A stretch of DNA of 64,000 nucleotides from Halomonas sp. MCCC 1A13316 (GCF_014931605.1 NZ_CP053382.1:1302001-1366000); one strand, 5' to 3'; positions 9,819 to 19,607 are shown, numbered from the stretch's first letter. The notes: generated by a model from the letters alone, not told the origin. Made by a program: numbers and translations.

Positions 9819-10187
9819 TCAGTAACGGCTTTCGGGTCTCAATTTCTCCTCGACGGGTCTCACCTCGATGGTGCCAAGTCGCGCTGACGGCCAGCCGGCA
9901 GCAATCTCCAGGGCTTCCTCTTGTGACGCGACCTCGATCAGGAAGAAACCGCCTAGCTGCTCCTTGGTCTCGGCAAAGGGCCCATCGGTCATGGTGAGTC
10001 CGTCATCACGAATTCTCAGAGTGTGAGCCTTGGTGGCGCTCTGCAAGGCGTTGGTCTGGACCAGCTTGCCTCGTCTTTGCAGGTCGGCCACATAATCCAG
10101 GGTTTCCTGTAGTAGCTCATGCCACTGGTCTTCCGTCATTTCGCTGAATATTCGCTCTTCCTCATAGGCGAGACAGAGGTACTTCAT
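9819..10187 (-). CDS. YciI-like / DGPF-domain protein
   Basis: A 122-residue protein starting MKYLCLAYEEE and carrying the family signature DGPFAETKEQLGGFFLIEVAS, then EALEIAAGWP and TIEVRPVEE. These small ferredoxin-like-fold proteins often neighbour ECF sigma factor genes, and their biochemical role is uncertain. No sigma factor is seen next to it here. It lies downstream of sbcC on the same strand, separated by 87 bp. Confidence 0.88.
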   Translation of the reverse strand: MKYLCLAYEEERIFSEMTEDQWHELLQETLDYVADLQRRGKLVQTNALQSATKAHTLRIRDDGLTMTDGPFAETKEQLGGFFLIEVASQEEALEIAAGWPSARLGTIEVRPVEEKLRPESRY

Positions 10188-10274
10188 GGGAGCCCCTCAC
10201 GTTTGGCATGCTGTCCTGTAGAAGATGGCGCACGGAATGGGCCGGCGCAATGGACCGTGAAGGGCGACGAGACG

Positions 10275-13200
10275 TCAAAGGCTGACCAACCTTGCCCGGC
10301 TGGTGCCGTTGCCCAGCGGCTCGACTTGGATCTGTACCGGAATTCGCTCGTGCATCTCCTGTACATGGGAGATCACGCCGACGCGGCGGCCGAGTGCCTG
10401 CAGGCCGTCCAGCGCCTCCATGGCCAGCGCCAGCGACTGCGGGTCGAGGCTGCCGAAGCCTTCGTCGATGAACAGCGATTCGATGGTGAGTTCGCCCGAG
10501 GCCATGGAGGCGAGCCCCAGGGCCAGGGCGAGCGAGACGAGGAAGGTCTCGCCACCGGAGAGCGAGTGCACCGAGCGGCGCTCGTCGCCCATGTCGTGGT
10601 CAACCACCAGCAGACCGAGTTCACTGCCGCCGCGGGCCAGCCGATAGCGGCGGCTGAGGCCGGTGAGATGCGCGTTGGCGTGCTCCAGCAACTGCTCCAG
10701 GTTATAGGCTTGGGCGATGCGTCGAAAAACCTTGCCGTCGGCGGAGCCGATCAGCTCGCTGATGCGCCCCCAGCGCACGTGCTCGGTGCGGGCCGCTTCC
10801 AGTTCGGCCTGGCCTTCCTGCTGGCGCGTGCGCCTGCGATCGTCGTCGCGCAGGGCGTGAACGGCCTCGTCGCGCGCCTGCTGGGCTTCCTCCAGCTGTG
10901 GCGCCAGGACTTGCCGTTCGGCGACGAGCGCCTCCCTGCGATTGACGATTTCCGCTTCGACGTCTTCGCCCAGTAAGGCATCGTCGCTGTCGTCATGGGC
11001 CAGCGCCTGGCCGCGGCGGTGCTCGACCAGGGTGTGGCGCCGCTCGGCGAGGCTCGCCTCGGTGCGCTGTCGAACCTCGTCGGCATTTGCCAGTTCGCGT
11101 TCCTCACGTTCGGCTTCTGCCTCGGGCTGGGCCAGTAGCCGGGCCAGCGTGGCGTCGTCCAACTGTGGATTGGCCTGGCGCCACTCGGTCAGTACCCTCT
11201 CCAGCGTGGCGCCCTCCTGAATGAGCTGCTCGATGAGCTCGGCTTCGTGACTCGCCTGCTGGGTAAGCCGCGCCTGTTCGCCCTCGGCACCATGGCAGCG
11301 CTCGATGGCCTGGTCGCGCTGCTGGCGTGCCGACTCCTGACGCCCCTCCAACGCCTGCTGCCAAGCCTCTGCTGAGGGATGTTCGCCGAGCAGTGCCTGG
11401 AGAGTAGCGGCCAGTTCGCTATGCTGCTGGCGCTTGGAAGGTAAACGTTCGCTTTGTTTGCCCAACTCCTCTTCGAGCGCGGCCCGCCTGGCCTCGAGCT
11501 GGGCGAGCCCGAGCTCGCCCCGGTGCAAGGCTTCCTCGAGCGGGGCCAGTTCGGCCTCGGCGCGAGCCAGTGCCTTAAGCGTGCATTCACTCCGCTCGCG
11601 TTCGGCGTCGCTCTCGCGGCGCTGGTACGCCAGCCAGGCGGCACGCTCGTTGGCATCGATGGCGCTGAGCTCGGCGTGCAGCGGATGTTCGGCCAGGCCT
11701 TGTTGCACCTGGGTCAGGCGAGTGTCGGCCTGCTGCAGCTCCTGGCGGCAGCGGTCCATCGCTGCCATGACGGCACGGTACTCACCCTCGAGCTCGTCAC
11801 GTTCGCGCTGGGCCTGTTCCCATGCCTGCCGGGCCTCGGCCAGCTGTTGCTGCTCCTCTGCCTGCTGGGCGGCCAGCTGCGCCGCTTCGGGCGTGACGGG
11901 CGGCTGGTGGCGGAAGGGGTGCTCAAGCCCGCCGCAGACCGGGCAGGGTTCGCCTTGCTGGAGTGTCTCACGCAGGCGTATCACGCTCTCGCTGCGGGCG
12001 GCGCGGCTGCGTTCGATGAAGTCGTGCAGGCTGCGGTGGTGGCGCTCCCGCTCGTCGAGCCGCTCCCGGGCGGCCTTGCCCTGAGCGGTCAATTCGGCCT
12101 GGCGTTTTTCATCCAGAGCCAGGCGTTCGCCAAGCTGGTGCTGGGTCTGCTCGGCGCGCCGGGCTTCCTGCCACCGGTTTTCCAGCTCACCCAGTGCCAG
12201 GCTGCGACGTGCGGCCATATCGTGGACCTGCTGGGTCGCCTGGCGTGCGGCGTCGAGCCGCTCGTGGCCTCCCATCAACTGACGCAGCGTGGCCTGCCAT
12301 TCGTCACGCTTCCGCTTGTGCTCGAGCTGCCGGGCTTCGGCTTGCCGGCGCTGCTCGGCCATTCGCTCGGCCTGTTGTCGGCAGTCGCGATGCTGCGTCT
12401 CGAGCTCGGCCAGCTGCTGGCCCAGGGTGGCGAGCGCCTGGGTGTGTTCGCGTGCCTGGCGCAGGTCGGGCTCGGCCTGCTGACGGGCCTGGTTGGCTGC
12501 GTTCAACTGCTGCGCGGCTTGGTCCCGCACCTGCTCGGCGGCCTGCTGGTCGGCTCTGGCCTGCTCGAGGGCTTTGAGTGTTTGCCGGTGGGCGTCCTCC
12601 AGCGCGGCGATTTCACCGGGCAGTGCGGCCTGACGTACTAGGCGATGGCGCTGAGGGGCCAGCAGACGTCGGCATTCGCGGTCGGCTCGTGCATCGGCTA
12701 ACGCGTGCCAGTGCGCTTCGGCTTCTTGCTGCTGCTGCATGCCCTCCAGGTAGGCCTGGCGCAGCCGGTCGTCGCCGGCGTGCCACTGCTGGCGTGCCTC
12801 CAGGCTCCGGTTTTGCTGTTGCAGTCCGGCCAGCGTCTGCTCGGCATGGTTGGCGGCTTGTTCCAGCTCGGCGCGGGCCTCGGGCGCGGCCGGCAGGTCG
12901 TCGGCGAGCCGGGCCTGGAGCGCCTCGGCGCGCTTTTTCGCCTCGCTGGCGCGGCGGTAGGCGGCCATGGAGATTCGCGAGTACTCGGCAGTGCCGGTCA
13001 GACGCTCGAGCAGGTCGCTGCGCTCGTTGTCGTCGGCCTTGAGGAAGGCGGCGAACTCGCTCTGGGCCAGCAGTACGGCGCGGGTGAACTGGTCGAAGGT
13101 AAGGCCCAGGCGATCCGGCAGCAGGCGGTCGAACTCGCGCTTCTGGGCGGTGAGCAGGCGCTCGTCGTAGAGGTCGGTGAGCGACTGCTCCACGGCCTGC

Positions 13201-13577
13201 AAGCGACCGCCGGCTTTCTCGCGGGCGCGGCGAACGGCCCAGCGGGCACGATAGCACCGCCCGTCGCGACCGAGGAAGTCGACCTCGGCATAACCGCTGG
13301 CGGTGCCCCGGCGCAGCAGGGTGCGCGGGTCGGCGGTGCTCACCGTTTCGCCCTCCACGTCGGGCAGCGGAGCGTCGCGGCCAGGGGCCTGGCGCAGCCG
13401 TGGCGTGTTGCCGTAGAGCGCCAGGCACAGGGCGTCGAGCAGCGTGCTCTTGCCGGCGCCGGTAGGTCCGGTGATGGCGAACAGGCCGGCATCGCTGAGC
13501 GGCGGTACCGTGAAGTCGAGTTCCAGCGGGCCGGGCAAGGAGGCGAGGTTGGCCAGGCGCAGGGCAAGGATTTTCAT
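10275..13577 (-). CDS. sbcC: SbcC, ATPase subunit of the SbcCD (Rad50/Mre11-type) nuclease
   Basis: This is an SMC-like ATPase that with SbcD cuts DNA hairpins and protein-blocked ends. Of 1,100 residues, the N-terminus has Walker A GPTGAGKST (37-45). Two long Glu/Gln/Arg-rich coiled coils flank the zinc hook CPVC at residues 545-548. The C-terminus has the ABC signature LSGGETFLVSLALALGLAS, Walker B LFIDEGFGSLDP and a final His-loop region (GVISHVQEM). Length is typical of the gammaproteobacterial form. Its ATG overlaps the sbcD stop by 4 bp, which implies translational coupling. The coiled-coil repeats create many long shadow ORFs on the other strand. Confidence 0.97.
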   Translation of the reverse strand: MKILALRLANLASLPGPLELDFTVPPLSDAGLFAITGPTGAGKSTLLDALCLALYGNTPRLRQAPGRDAPLPDVEGETVSTADPRTLLRRGTASGYAEVDFLGRDGRCYRARWAVRRAREKAGGRLQAVEQSLTDLYDERLLTAQKREFDRLLPDRLGLTFDQFTRAVLLAQSEFAAFLKADDNERSDLLERLTGTAEYSRISMAAYRRASEAKKRAEALQARLADDLPAAPEARAELEQAANHAEQTLAGLQQQNRSLEARQQWHAGDDRLRQAYLEGMQQQQEAEAHWHALADARADRECRRLLAPQRHRLVRQAALPGEIAALEDAHRQTLKALEQARADQQAAEQVRDQAAQQLNAANQARQQAEPDLRQAREHTQALATLGQQLAELETQHRDCRQQAERMAEQRRQAEARQLEHKRKRDEWQATLRQLMGGHERLDAARQATQQVHDMAARRSLALGELENRWQEARRAEQTQHQLGERLALDEKRQAELTAQGKAARERLDERERHHRSLHDFIERSRAARSESVIRLRETLQQGEPCPVCGGLEHPFRHQPPVTPEAAQLAAQQAEEQQQLAEARQAWEQAQRERDELEGEYRAVMAAMDRCRQELQQADTRLTQVQQGLAEHPLHAELSAIDANERAAWLAYQRRESDAERERSECTLKALARAEAELAPLEEALHRGELGLAQLEARRAALEEELGKQSERLPSKRQQHSELAATLQALLGEHPSAEAWQQALEGRQESARQQRDQAIERCHGAEGEQARLTQQASHEAELIEQLIQEGATLERVLTEWRQANPQLDDATLARLLAQPEAEAEREERELANADEVRQRTEASLAERRHTLVEHRRGQALAHDDSDDALLGEDVEAEIVNRREALVAERQVLAPQLEEAQQARDEAVHALRDDDRRRTRQQEGQAELEAARTEHVRWGRISELIGSADGKVFRRIAQAYNLEQLLEHANAHLTGLSRRYRLARGGSELGLLVVDHDMGDERRSVHSLSGGETFLVSLALALGLASMASGELTIESLFIDEGFGSLDPQSLALAMEALDGLQALGRRVGVISHVQEMHERIPVQIQVEPLGNGTSRARLVSL

Positions 13578-14893
13578 CGACGCATCTCCCCAGCGGCTTC
13601 ATCGCCGTCAGCGTCGAGCACGTCCTGCAGCAGCCGGTCGAAGTCGACCATCACCTCGGCATCGGGGACTTCGCCCCAACGGGTTTCCCAGGTGCGCTCG
13701 AAGAGCTTTCTCGGGCCCAATTGTTCCAGGTCGACTCGCTCCGGTGCTTCTTCACCCTCGAGCTGGGGCAGGCGGCGCTCCAGACGCAGCAGGCGCAATG
13801 CCTTTCCCTCCAGTGCAGCTTCCACCTGGGCGCGCAGGTCGGGTACCGGGGCGGTGAGCGAGACGCGGACCTCGAGCCAGGGCCAGCGCTCTTTTGATAG
13901 TTCCCGCCCCCGAACTTGGGCCAAGCCGGGGTCGTCTTCCAACGCCTCGAGCTCGGCGAGTACCTGGTCCAGCGGGGCAGGACCGATGCGATGCATGGCC
14001 ACCGGGCGCGGCACGGGAATCGCTTCCGTGGCGGTGAGGGTTTCGCCTTTCAGCATGGCTTCGACGATCTGGTGAGGGTAGGCCACTTCGCTGAAATCCA
14101 GTGGCAGGGGGCTGCCGCTGTAGCGAATGCGCGCCTCGCCGACCTGCTGGGCGCGGTGCAGGTGACCAAGCGCCACATAGGCGATATCGGAGGGAAACAG
14201 ACTGGCGGAGATCGACTCCTCGCCGCCGATCACGATGGGACGTTCGCTGGCCTCGGAAACGGCGGCGCCGTGCAGGTGGGCGTGGCTCATGGCCACCAGC
14301 GCCTGGCCGGGTTGGCGCCGTTGGCGGGCGGCCTCGATCAACTGCTCGTGGACACGGGAGATACCGGCGACATAGTCATTGCGTGGCGTGTTGCTGAGCG
14401 GCTCGTCTTCGCTGTCGTCGGCACGGACCAGCCCGTGGCCGGTGACCTCGGCAGGCCGCAGGAAGGGCAGCGCCAGGCACCAGGCGCGAGTTTCGCCGGA
14501 AGCGTCGCTGAGCGGCACCAGCAGGCGCTCGGCGTCGAGTGTGCCATCGTCGAGCCAACTCACCCGGCCCAGGGCGTGGGCGCGCAGGCGGCGCATCAGC
14601 GGGGCCGGTAGCTCGATGCGGTTGCCGCTGTCGTGATTGCCGGCGATCAGCACGATGTCCAGCAACGGCATGCGCTCGTGGGCGGTGACGATGAAGTCGT
14701 AGAGCAGTTCCTGCGCGCGCAGCGAGGGATTGACCACGTCGAAGACATCGCCAGCGACAAGCAAGGCGTCGGCCTCGCGGGTGACGAGCGTGTCGAGCAG
14801 CCAGTCGAGGAAGGCGCGATGCTCGGCATGACGCTCCTGACCGTGGAAGGTCTGGCCCAGGTGCCAGTCGGCGGTGTGGATCAGCTTGAGCAC
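13574..14893 (-). CDS. sbcD: SbcD, nuclease subunit of SbcCD
   Basis: A Mn2+-dependent phosphodiesterase of the Mre11 family, 439 residues. Metal ligands are visible: DWHLG (Asp9, His11), GDVFD (Asp49), GNHDS (Asn86-His87-Asp88), SHAHLHG and ALGHLH further on. The C-terminal capping domain ends in an acidic tail. It is the first gene of an sbcDC operon; the ATG at 14893 follows a short divergent region shared with the endonuclease V gene. It acts in double-strand-break and palindrome processing. Confidence 0.97.
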   Translation of the reverse strand: MLKLIHTADWHLGQTFHGQERHAEHRAFLDWLLDTLVTREADALLVAGDVFDVVNPSLRAQELLYDFIVTAHERMPLLDIVLIAGNHDSGNRIELPAPLMRRLRAHALGRVSWLDDGTLDAERLLVPLSDASGETRAWCLALPFLRPAEVTGHGLVRADDSEDEPLSNTPRNDYVAGISRVHEQLIEAARQRRQPGQALVAMSHAHLHGAAVSEASERPIVIGGEESISASLFPSDIAYVALGHLHRAQQVGEARIRYSGSPLPLDFSEVAYPHQIVEAMLKGETLTATEAIPVPRPVAMHRIGPAPLDQVLAELEALEDDPGLAQVRGRELSKERWPWLEVRVSLTAPVPDLRAQVEAALEGKALRLLRLERRLPQLEGEEAPERVDLEQLGPRKLFERTWETRWGEVPDAEVMVDFDRLLQDVLDADGDEAAGEMRR

Positions 14894-15039
14894 GGTATCC
14901 CTCGTCGTCGGTTCTGCGCCGATGATACACGAACGTGCCCCGGCTCCGTCGCTATCGGTCGACCTGGCGGCTGGCCTTGGGAAGTGAACTGCGACCGCCT
15001 ACACTGCCGAACAATAAATGTTGTGCAAGGAAGCCCGGA

Positions 15040-15735
15040 ATGACGCCACTGCATGAATGGACCCCGACTCCCGAGAAGGCTATCGCGCTGCAGCGCGAGC
15101 TTGCGCCACGCATCGAGCGTGAAGACCGGCTGGCGGCAGTGCGCCATATTGCCGGCGTCGATATCGGCTTCGAGCAGGGCGGCGAGATCACCCGCGCGGC
15201 GGCGGTGGTGCTGGCCTGGCCCGGCGATCCACATGTCGGATTGGAAATCGTGGAGCATGTCGTACACCGCGAGCCGACTCGCATGCCCTACATTCCTGGC
15301 CTGCTCTCCTTTCGTGAAATTCCCGCGGCGTTGGCGGCTTTCGGCAAGCTCACTGTGCGGCCCGAGCTGGTGATGGTCGACGGCCAGGGCATCGCCCATC
15401 CGCGCCGGCTTGGGGTGGCCTCGCATCTGGGGCTGTGGCTCGACCTGCCGTCCATCGGCGTGGCCAAGTCGCGACTGTGCGGCGTAAATGACGAGGTGCC
15501 CGAGGGGCGCGGCGAGTGGACGCCGCTACGCCATCGTGGCGAAACGATCGGTGCGGTGCTGCGCACTCGAGTCGGCGTCAAGCCGGTATTCGTCTCGCTG
15601 GGCCATCGCATTTCGCTGGACACATCGCTCGACTGGGTGGTCAAGTGCCTGGGTCGCACCAAGCTGCCGGAACCGACCCGGCTGGCGGATCGGCTGGCGT
15701 CGCGTCGCGGCCCGATGCCGCGCCCCTCGGATTGA
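15040..15735 (+). CDS. nfi: Endonuclease V (deoxyinosine 3' endonuclease)
   Basis: It nicks DNA at the second phosphodiester bond 3' of deoxyinosine, starting repair of deaminated adenine. The 231-residue protein carries the active-site acids Asp41 (GVDIGF), Glu93 (LSFREIP) and Asp114 (VMVDGQGIAHPRRLG). The GVAKSRLCG and GHRISLDTS family motifs are also present. ATG 15040 has AAGGA 8 bases upstream; the longer frame from 14935 runs back towards the sbcD promoter region and is unlikely. Divergent from sbcDC, it forms a small DNA-repair neighbourhood. Confidence 0.95.
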   Translation: MTPLHEWTPTPEKAIALQRELAPRIEREDRLAAVRHIAGVDIGFEQGGEITRAAAVVLAWPGDPHVGLEIVEHVVHREPTRMPYIPGLLSFREIPAALAAFGKLTVRPELVMVDGQGIAHPRRLGVASHLGLWLDLPSIGVAKSRLCGVNDEVPEGRGEWTPLRHRGETIGAVLRTRVGVKPVFVSLGHRISLDTSLDWVVKCLGRTKLPEPTRLADRLASRRGPMPRPSD

Positions 15736-15793
15736 GCCCCGGCCCCGGCATAGCTCGGTTATACTGCTTCTCCATTGTTTACCGAGCCTCACG

Positions 15794-16357
15794 ATGCCTG
15801 AATCCCTGACGCCCGCCTGCGCTGTGACCCGTGCCTGGGTCGAGCGCTTCGTCGTCGCGCATAACGTCTGTCCCTTCGCCCGCCGCGAACTGGTGAATGA
15901 CACCATCCGTTTCGTGGAAGTCGAGGCAGCTTCCTGGGAGTCTGCCCTCGAGGCGCTGATTGAAGAATGCCGCCGGCTCGATGAAACGCCCGGGATCGAG
16001 ACGACCCTGATGGTGCTTCGTCCGGGCCTGCAGGACTTCGATGACTATCTCGATTTCCTCGAGGTGGCCGAGGCGCTGCTGGTCGAGCAGGGCTACGAGG
16101 GGATCTATCAGCTGGCCAGCTTTCATCCCGATTATTGCTTCGACGGTGCGGCGGCGGTTGATCCCGCCAACTTCACCAACCGCTCGCCCTGGCCGATGCT
16201 GCACCTGTTGCGCGAGGCGGGGCTGGAACGGGCCCTGGCGCACTATCCCGACCCCGAGGCGATACCCGAACGCAACGTGGAGGCAATGCGCCAGCTCGGT
16301 ACGGAGCAATTGGCCGATGCGTTGGCGAGCCTGCGCGCTTCCGTCGGCAAACGCTAG
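15794..16357 (+). CDS. DUF1415 family protein
   Basis: The 187-residue protein is typical of DUF1415: WVERFVVAHNVCPFARRE near the N-terminus, then DFDDYLDFLEVAEALL, YQLASFHPDYCFDG, NFTNRSPWPMLHLLRE and PERNVEAMR. Its biochemical function is unknown. The conserved Cys, His and Asp residues hint at metal or cofactor binding, but that is inference. A -10-like TATACT lies about 35 bp upstream. The 3' end overlaps the convergent aldo/keto reductase gene by 4 bp. Confidence 0.93.
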   Translation: MPESLTPACAVTRAWVERFVVAHNVCPFARRELVNDTIRFVEVEAASWESALEALIEECRRLDETPGIETTLMVLRPGLQDFDDYLDFLEVAEALLVEQGYEGIYQLASFHPDYCFDGAAAVDPANFTNRSPWPMLHLLREAGLERALAHYPDPEAIPERNVEAMRQLGTEQLADALASLRASVGKR

Positions 16358-17244
16358 ACGATGTCGAGCGGTACTTTCTTGTTCGGTGCCGGGAACGCCT
16401 CGTCGAGCCTGGCCAAGGCGTCTTCGCCGAGCTCGACCTCGAGCGCTGCAGCGTTCTGCTCGACGTGGGCCGTTTGTACCGCCTTGGGAATTGCGATGGC
16501 GTCGCGGTGGCCATTGACGGGTCGAATCGTCCAGGCCAGCAGCAGTTGGGCGGGGGAGATGCCGAGACCATCGGCCACTTCACGCACCACAGAGTGGCTG
16601 AACAGGTCCTGGCGCAGCTTGCCGGCTTGGGCCAGCGGGCAATAGGCCATCATCGGCATGTCGAGGCGTTGCATCAGTGGGCGCAGGGAGTGCTCGATGC
16701 CGCGTGAGCCCAGATGGTAAAGCACTTGGTTTACGGCGCAGTCGCCGCCGCCGGGTAGTGCCGCCAGTGTCTCGAGTTCGTCAACGTCGAAGTTGGAAAC
16801 GCCGTAGCGGCGGATCTTGCCCTGTTCCCTTAACCGTTCGAAGGCCTCCAAAGTCTCCTCCAGCGGGACGTTGCCCGGCCAATGGAGCAGGTAGAGATCG
16901 AGATGGTCGGTGCCGAGCCGTTTCAGGCTGCGCTCGCAGGCGGCAATGGCGCTGTCGCGGCCGGCATTCCACGGATAGACCTTGGAAACGAGGAAGGCCT
17001 GGTCGCGGCGGTCGGCCAACGCTTCGCCGACCACCTCTTCGGCGCCGCCATCGGCGTACATCTCGGCGGTATCGATCAGGGTCCTGCCCAGCTCCAGGCC
17101 GTGCTGCAGGGCACGTACCTCGTCGCGGCGGGGCGCGAGCCCTTCGCCCATGTACCAGGTGCCCTGGCCGATGGCTGGCAGATCTTGTGTGGGCTCATGA
17201 GCGGTGGCGGGTAGACGGACTTGGGGATTCGATGAGTCGAACAT
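16354..17244 (-). CDS. Aldo/keto reductase
   Basis: An NADPH-dependent carbonyl reductase of 296 residues, (beta/alpha)8 fold. The catalytic tetrad is visible: Asp58 and Tyr63 (LIDTAEMYADG), Lys88 (LVSKVYP) and His121 (LLHWPG). The C-terminal half has a cofactor-binding region with AIPKAVQTAHVEQN. The overall sequence resembles the YeaE/2,5-diketogluconate-reductase-like group. The physiological substrate is unknown. It is convergent with the DUF1415 gene and divergent from osmC. Confidence 0.92.
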   Translation of the reverse strand: MFDSSNPQVRLPATAHEPTQDLPAIGQGTWYMGEGLAPRRDEVRALQHGLELGRTLIDTAEMYADGGAEEVVGEALADRRDQAFLVSKVYPWNAGRDSAIAACERSLKRLGTDHLDLYLLHWPGNVPLEETLEAFERLREQGKIRRYGVSNFDVDELETLAALPGGGDCAVNQVLYHLGSRGIEHSLRPLMQRLDMPMMAYCPLAQAGKLRQDLFSHSVVREVADGLGISPAQLLLAWTIRPVNGHRDAIAIPKAVQTAHVEQNAAALEVELGEDALARLDEAFPAPNKKVPLDIV

Positions 17245-17394
17245 GGGGCGGGCCTTTTATGGAAAATGTTTTCAAAATTATTCGACAAAGGGATGGCGAA
17301 GACAAGTCCATGCGCTATGGTGAGGGGTGGCAGCGTTTGTCCACGTTGCCTTCCAATCTTTGGCCAGTTCTCTTATCGCAAGGAGTCGACCCAC

Positions 17395-17826
17395 ATGAGC
17401 ATCAAAAAAACCGGTAGCGCTGTCTGGGAGGGTAGCCTGAAAGAGGGAAAGGGTCAGATTTCGACCGAGAGCGGCGTGCTTAAGGACGTGCCCTACAGCT
17501 TCGGCAAGCGCTTCGAGGGCGAGCCTGGCTCCAACCCGGAAGAGCTGATCGGTGCGGCGCACGCCAGCTGCTACTCCATGGCGCTGTCGATGATCATGGG
17601 CGAGGCGGGGATGACGCCCGAGCGTATCGCCACCGAGGCCGCCGTGACCCTCGAGCAGGATTCGGGTGGCTTCAGCATCACCAGAATCCATCTCACCACC
17701 CGGGTGCGAAGCCCCGGCACCGATGCCTCGGCCTTCCAGGGCGCCGCCGACAAGGCCAAGGAGGGGTGTCCGGTTTCGAAGCTGTTCAAGGCCGAAATCA
17801 CGCTGGATGCCGCGCTGGAAAACTGA
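17395..17826 (+). CDS. osmC: OsmC-family peroxiredoxin
   Basis: A thiol peroxidase that reduces organic hydroperoxides and is usually induced by osmotic or stationary-phase stress. Its 143 residues hold the two reactive cysteines Cys59 (AAHASCYSMA) and Cys125 (EGCPVSK), with the conserved Gly/Asn/Glu segment GSNPEELIGAAH before the first. Length and the N-terminal KTGSAVWEG start are typical of OsmC proper rather than Ohr. ATG 17395 is preceded by AAGGAG 9 bases away. It stands alone. Confidence 0.93.
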   Translation: MSIKKTGSAVWEGSLKEGKGQISTESGVLKDVPYSFGKRFEGEPGSNPEELIGAAHASCYSMALSMIMGEAGMTPERIATEAAVTLEQDSGGFSITRIHLTTRVRSPGTDASAFQGAADKAKEGCPVSKLFKAEITLDAALEN

Positions 17827-17916
17827 GCGACCGTACGATTTGCCTGGCGGCCACCTTCGTGTGGCCGCACTTCGCTCTGCCTGGGAAAGATGGTCAGGGA
17901 GCTGTCTTCAAGCGAG

Positions 17917-18591
17917 CTAGGTTGCGGTGCTATGCCGCGCGGCTTCGACCAGGGCGCGTATCAGGCGCTGCTGGGGCAGGTTGAAGACCAGCCACTCGGG
18001 GTGCCACTGCACGCCGATCAGGAACTCGTGGTGGTGTGATTCGATACCCTGAACCAGACCGTCGCGATCGCGGGCGACAATCTCGATACCGTGTCCCGCC
18101 TCCTGCACGGCCTGATGATGCAGGCTGTTGATGCGGCACCAGCTCACCTTGAGAATTCGGCGTAGCTGGCTGTCGTCCATGATGTCGACCGTCTTGCGCG
18201 GCAGTACGGTACGTCGGCGCTTGAGCCCTTCATGGGTGGTATAGATGTCGGGGTCGAGCGTGCCGCCCAGGTGTACGTTGAGCATCTGAGCACCGCGACA
18301 GATTCCCAGTACGGGCTTGCCCTGGGGAATGAAGCGCTCCATCAGTTCGAGTTCGAGCTCGTCGCGCTGGGGGTCGAGGCGCACGTCGAGCTGCATCTCG
18401 CCGCCGTAGAGATGGGCCTGGATGTCATCGCCACCGCCGATGATCAACCCGTCGAGCGCCTCGGGTAGCGGGCGGGAAGGGGAAAGGCGAAGCGGTCGGC
18501 CGCCGTGTCGCCACACGGCGAACCAATCGAACCACCAGGCGATACGGCTCTTGTAATCCGACGTGGTGATGCCGATGAGCGGGCGCGTCAT
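17917..18591 (-). CDS. Class I glutamine amidotransferase (gamma-Glu-hydrolase/PuuD-like) paired with amidoligase
   Basis: A 224-residue peptidase C26-type amidotransferase. The triad is visible: Cys98 (GICRGAQMLN), His197 and Glu199 (GVQWHPEW), and IIGGGDDI is the oxyanion-side loop. Enzymes of this group hydrolyse gamma-glutamyl amides or feed ammonia. Its ATG overlaps the amidoligase stop by 4 bp, so the two are translationally coupled. Amidoligase-amidotransferase pairs are a known conserved context, thought to build and trim amide bonds on a peptide or small molecule. ATG 18591 is chosen over the in-frame upstream extension because of that overlap and the family start MTRPLIGITT. Confidence 0.88.
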   Translation of the reverse strand: MTRPLIGITTSDYKSRIAWWFDWFAVWRHGGRPLRLSPSRPLPEALDGLIIGGGDDIQAHLYGGEMQLDVRLDPQRDELELELMERFIPQGKPVLGICRGAQMLNVHLGGTLDPDIYTTHEGLKRRRTVLPRKTVDIMDDSQLRRILKVSWCRINSLHHQAVQEAGHGIEIVARDRDGLVQGIESHHHEFLIGVQWHPEWLVFNLPQQRLIRALVEAARHSTAT

Positions 18592-19607
18592 GAGGGAGAA
18601 CGGACCTCCTTGATCCAGTTCCGCAATCTGCCGACCATGCGGGTCACGAGCGGCTGCGTGTGCAGGCTGACGTAGCGGCCGGCACGTGCGTTGAGCTCCT
18701 TGCGGTCGGCTGCGAGGCGCTCCACCGCCACCCATCGGTTCCACTCCACCACGGCGCCCCAGCTGCGCTGGGACAGCTGTGCGTTCGGCAAGCGATAGTG
18801 AAACGTCGGCCGCGGCTTGATCAGGTTGTTGCGAAACAGCTCGTCCGGGTAGTCGGGGCAGAGGTAAGCAAATAGCGGATAGAGATCCAGCTCGCGGTTG
18901 CGCGTGGGGTTGAAGTTGATGTAGTCGGCGATCAGTGTATTCAGGTCCGGGGCGTAGTTCGGATCGAGCACCTTGAGTGCATAGTGCTTGGGAAACGGAT
19001 TGGCGTGGGGCAGCACTTCACGCGTGATGTCGATATCGATCTCTTTGCGTAGCCAGGCGGCCAGGAGCAGGAAGGCACGGAGGTGACGCAGAATGGACTC
19101 GGGTTCCAGGTCAGCCACCTCGGGGTTGAGGTGCAGGCCGAAGCCATACAGCAAGCTGGCATCGGTGCCCTTGGCGCCGTGAGCGTGAAGGGCAGCGAAC
19201 AGGGCGTCGAGTTCGTTCAGCTCGTCCCATGGTACCGGCGGGCAGACGATCTCGGTGGGGACCAGGCCCGTGACGACATCGCCGATCAGTTCACGGGTCT
19301 TGTTGTGGAAATCCAGGCGCATCTGGTGTCGCTGACGTTCCCATTCGGTATCGTGCCGCGGCAATGCCTGCAATAACCGGGCATCGGGATGGGCATATTG
19401 GGTATCGAGTTCAATGACGAAATCTCCCCAGCGCGTGGCTTCGACTCGCAGCCGATGGGGGCTGACCAGCTTCAGTTTGCCACCGAACAGGTTGCGTACC
19501 AGTTCGCCGGTCTGTTGGGGGGGGAGGCCGGCGAACTCGATCTCGACGCCAACCCGTCGGGTCCTACCCTGGACATTCAGATGCTCGGGTGGTGATTGCG
19601 GCAGCAT
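18588..19607 (-). CDS. Putative amidoligase (PF12224-type, ATP-grasp-like/COOH-NH2 ligase)
   Basis: The 339-residue protein carries an N-terminal GVEIEF motif (20-25), the glutamine-synthetase-like metal-site strand typical of amidoligases. WGDFVIELDTQ and GFGLHLNPEV follow, then DPNYAPDLNTLIADYINFNPTRNRELDLYPL split by a short loop, and KPRPTFHYRLPNAQL. The fold is that of carboxylate-amine ligases; the substrate is unknown. ATG 19607 is preferred (AGGATG just upstream) over an N-terminal extension to 19664. It forms an operon with the amidotransferase at 17917 and is divergent from the MscS-type channel gene 128 bp away. Confidence 0.82.
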   Translation of the reverse strand: MLPQSPPEHLNVQGRTRRVGVEIEFAGLPPQQTGELVRNLFGGKLKLVSPHRLRVEATRWGDFVIELDTQYAHPDARLLQALPRHDTEWERQRHQMRLDFHNKTRELIGDVVTGLVPTEIVCPPVPWDELNELDALFAALHAHGAKGTDASLLYGFGLHLNPEVADLEPESILRHLRAFLLLAAWLRKEIDIDITREVLPHANPFPKHYALKVLDPNYAPDLNTLIADYINFNPTRNRELDLYPLFAYLCPDYPDELFRNNLIKPRPTFHYRLPNAQLSQRSWGAVVEWNRWVAVERLAADRKELNARAGRYVSLHTQPLVTRMVGRLRNWIKEVRSPS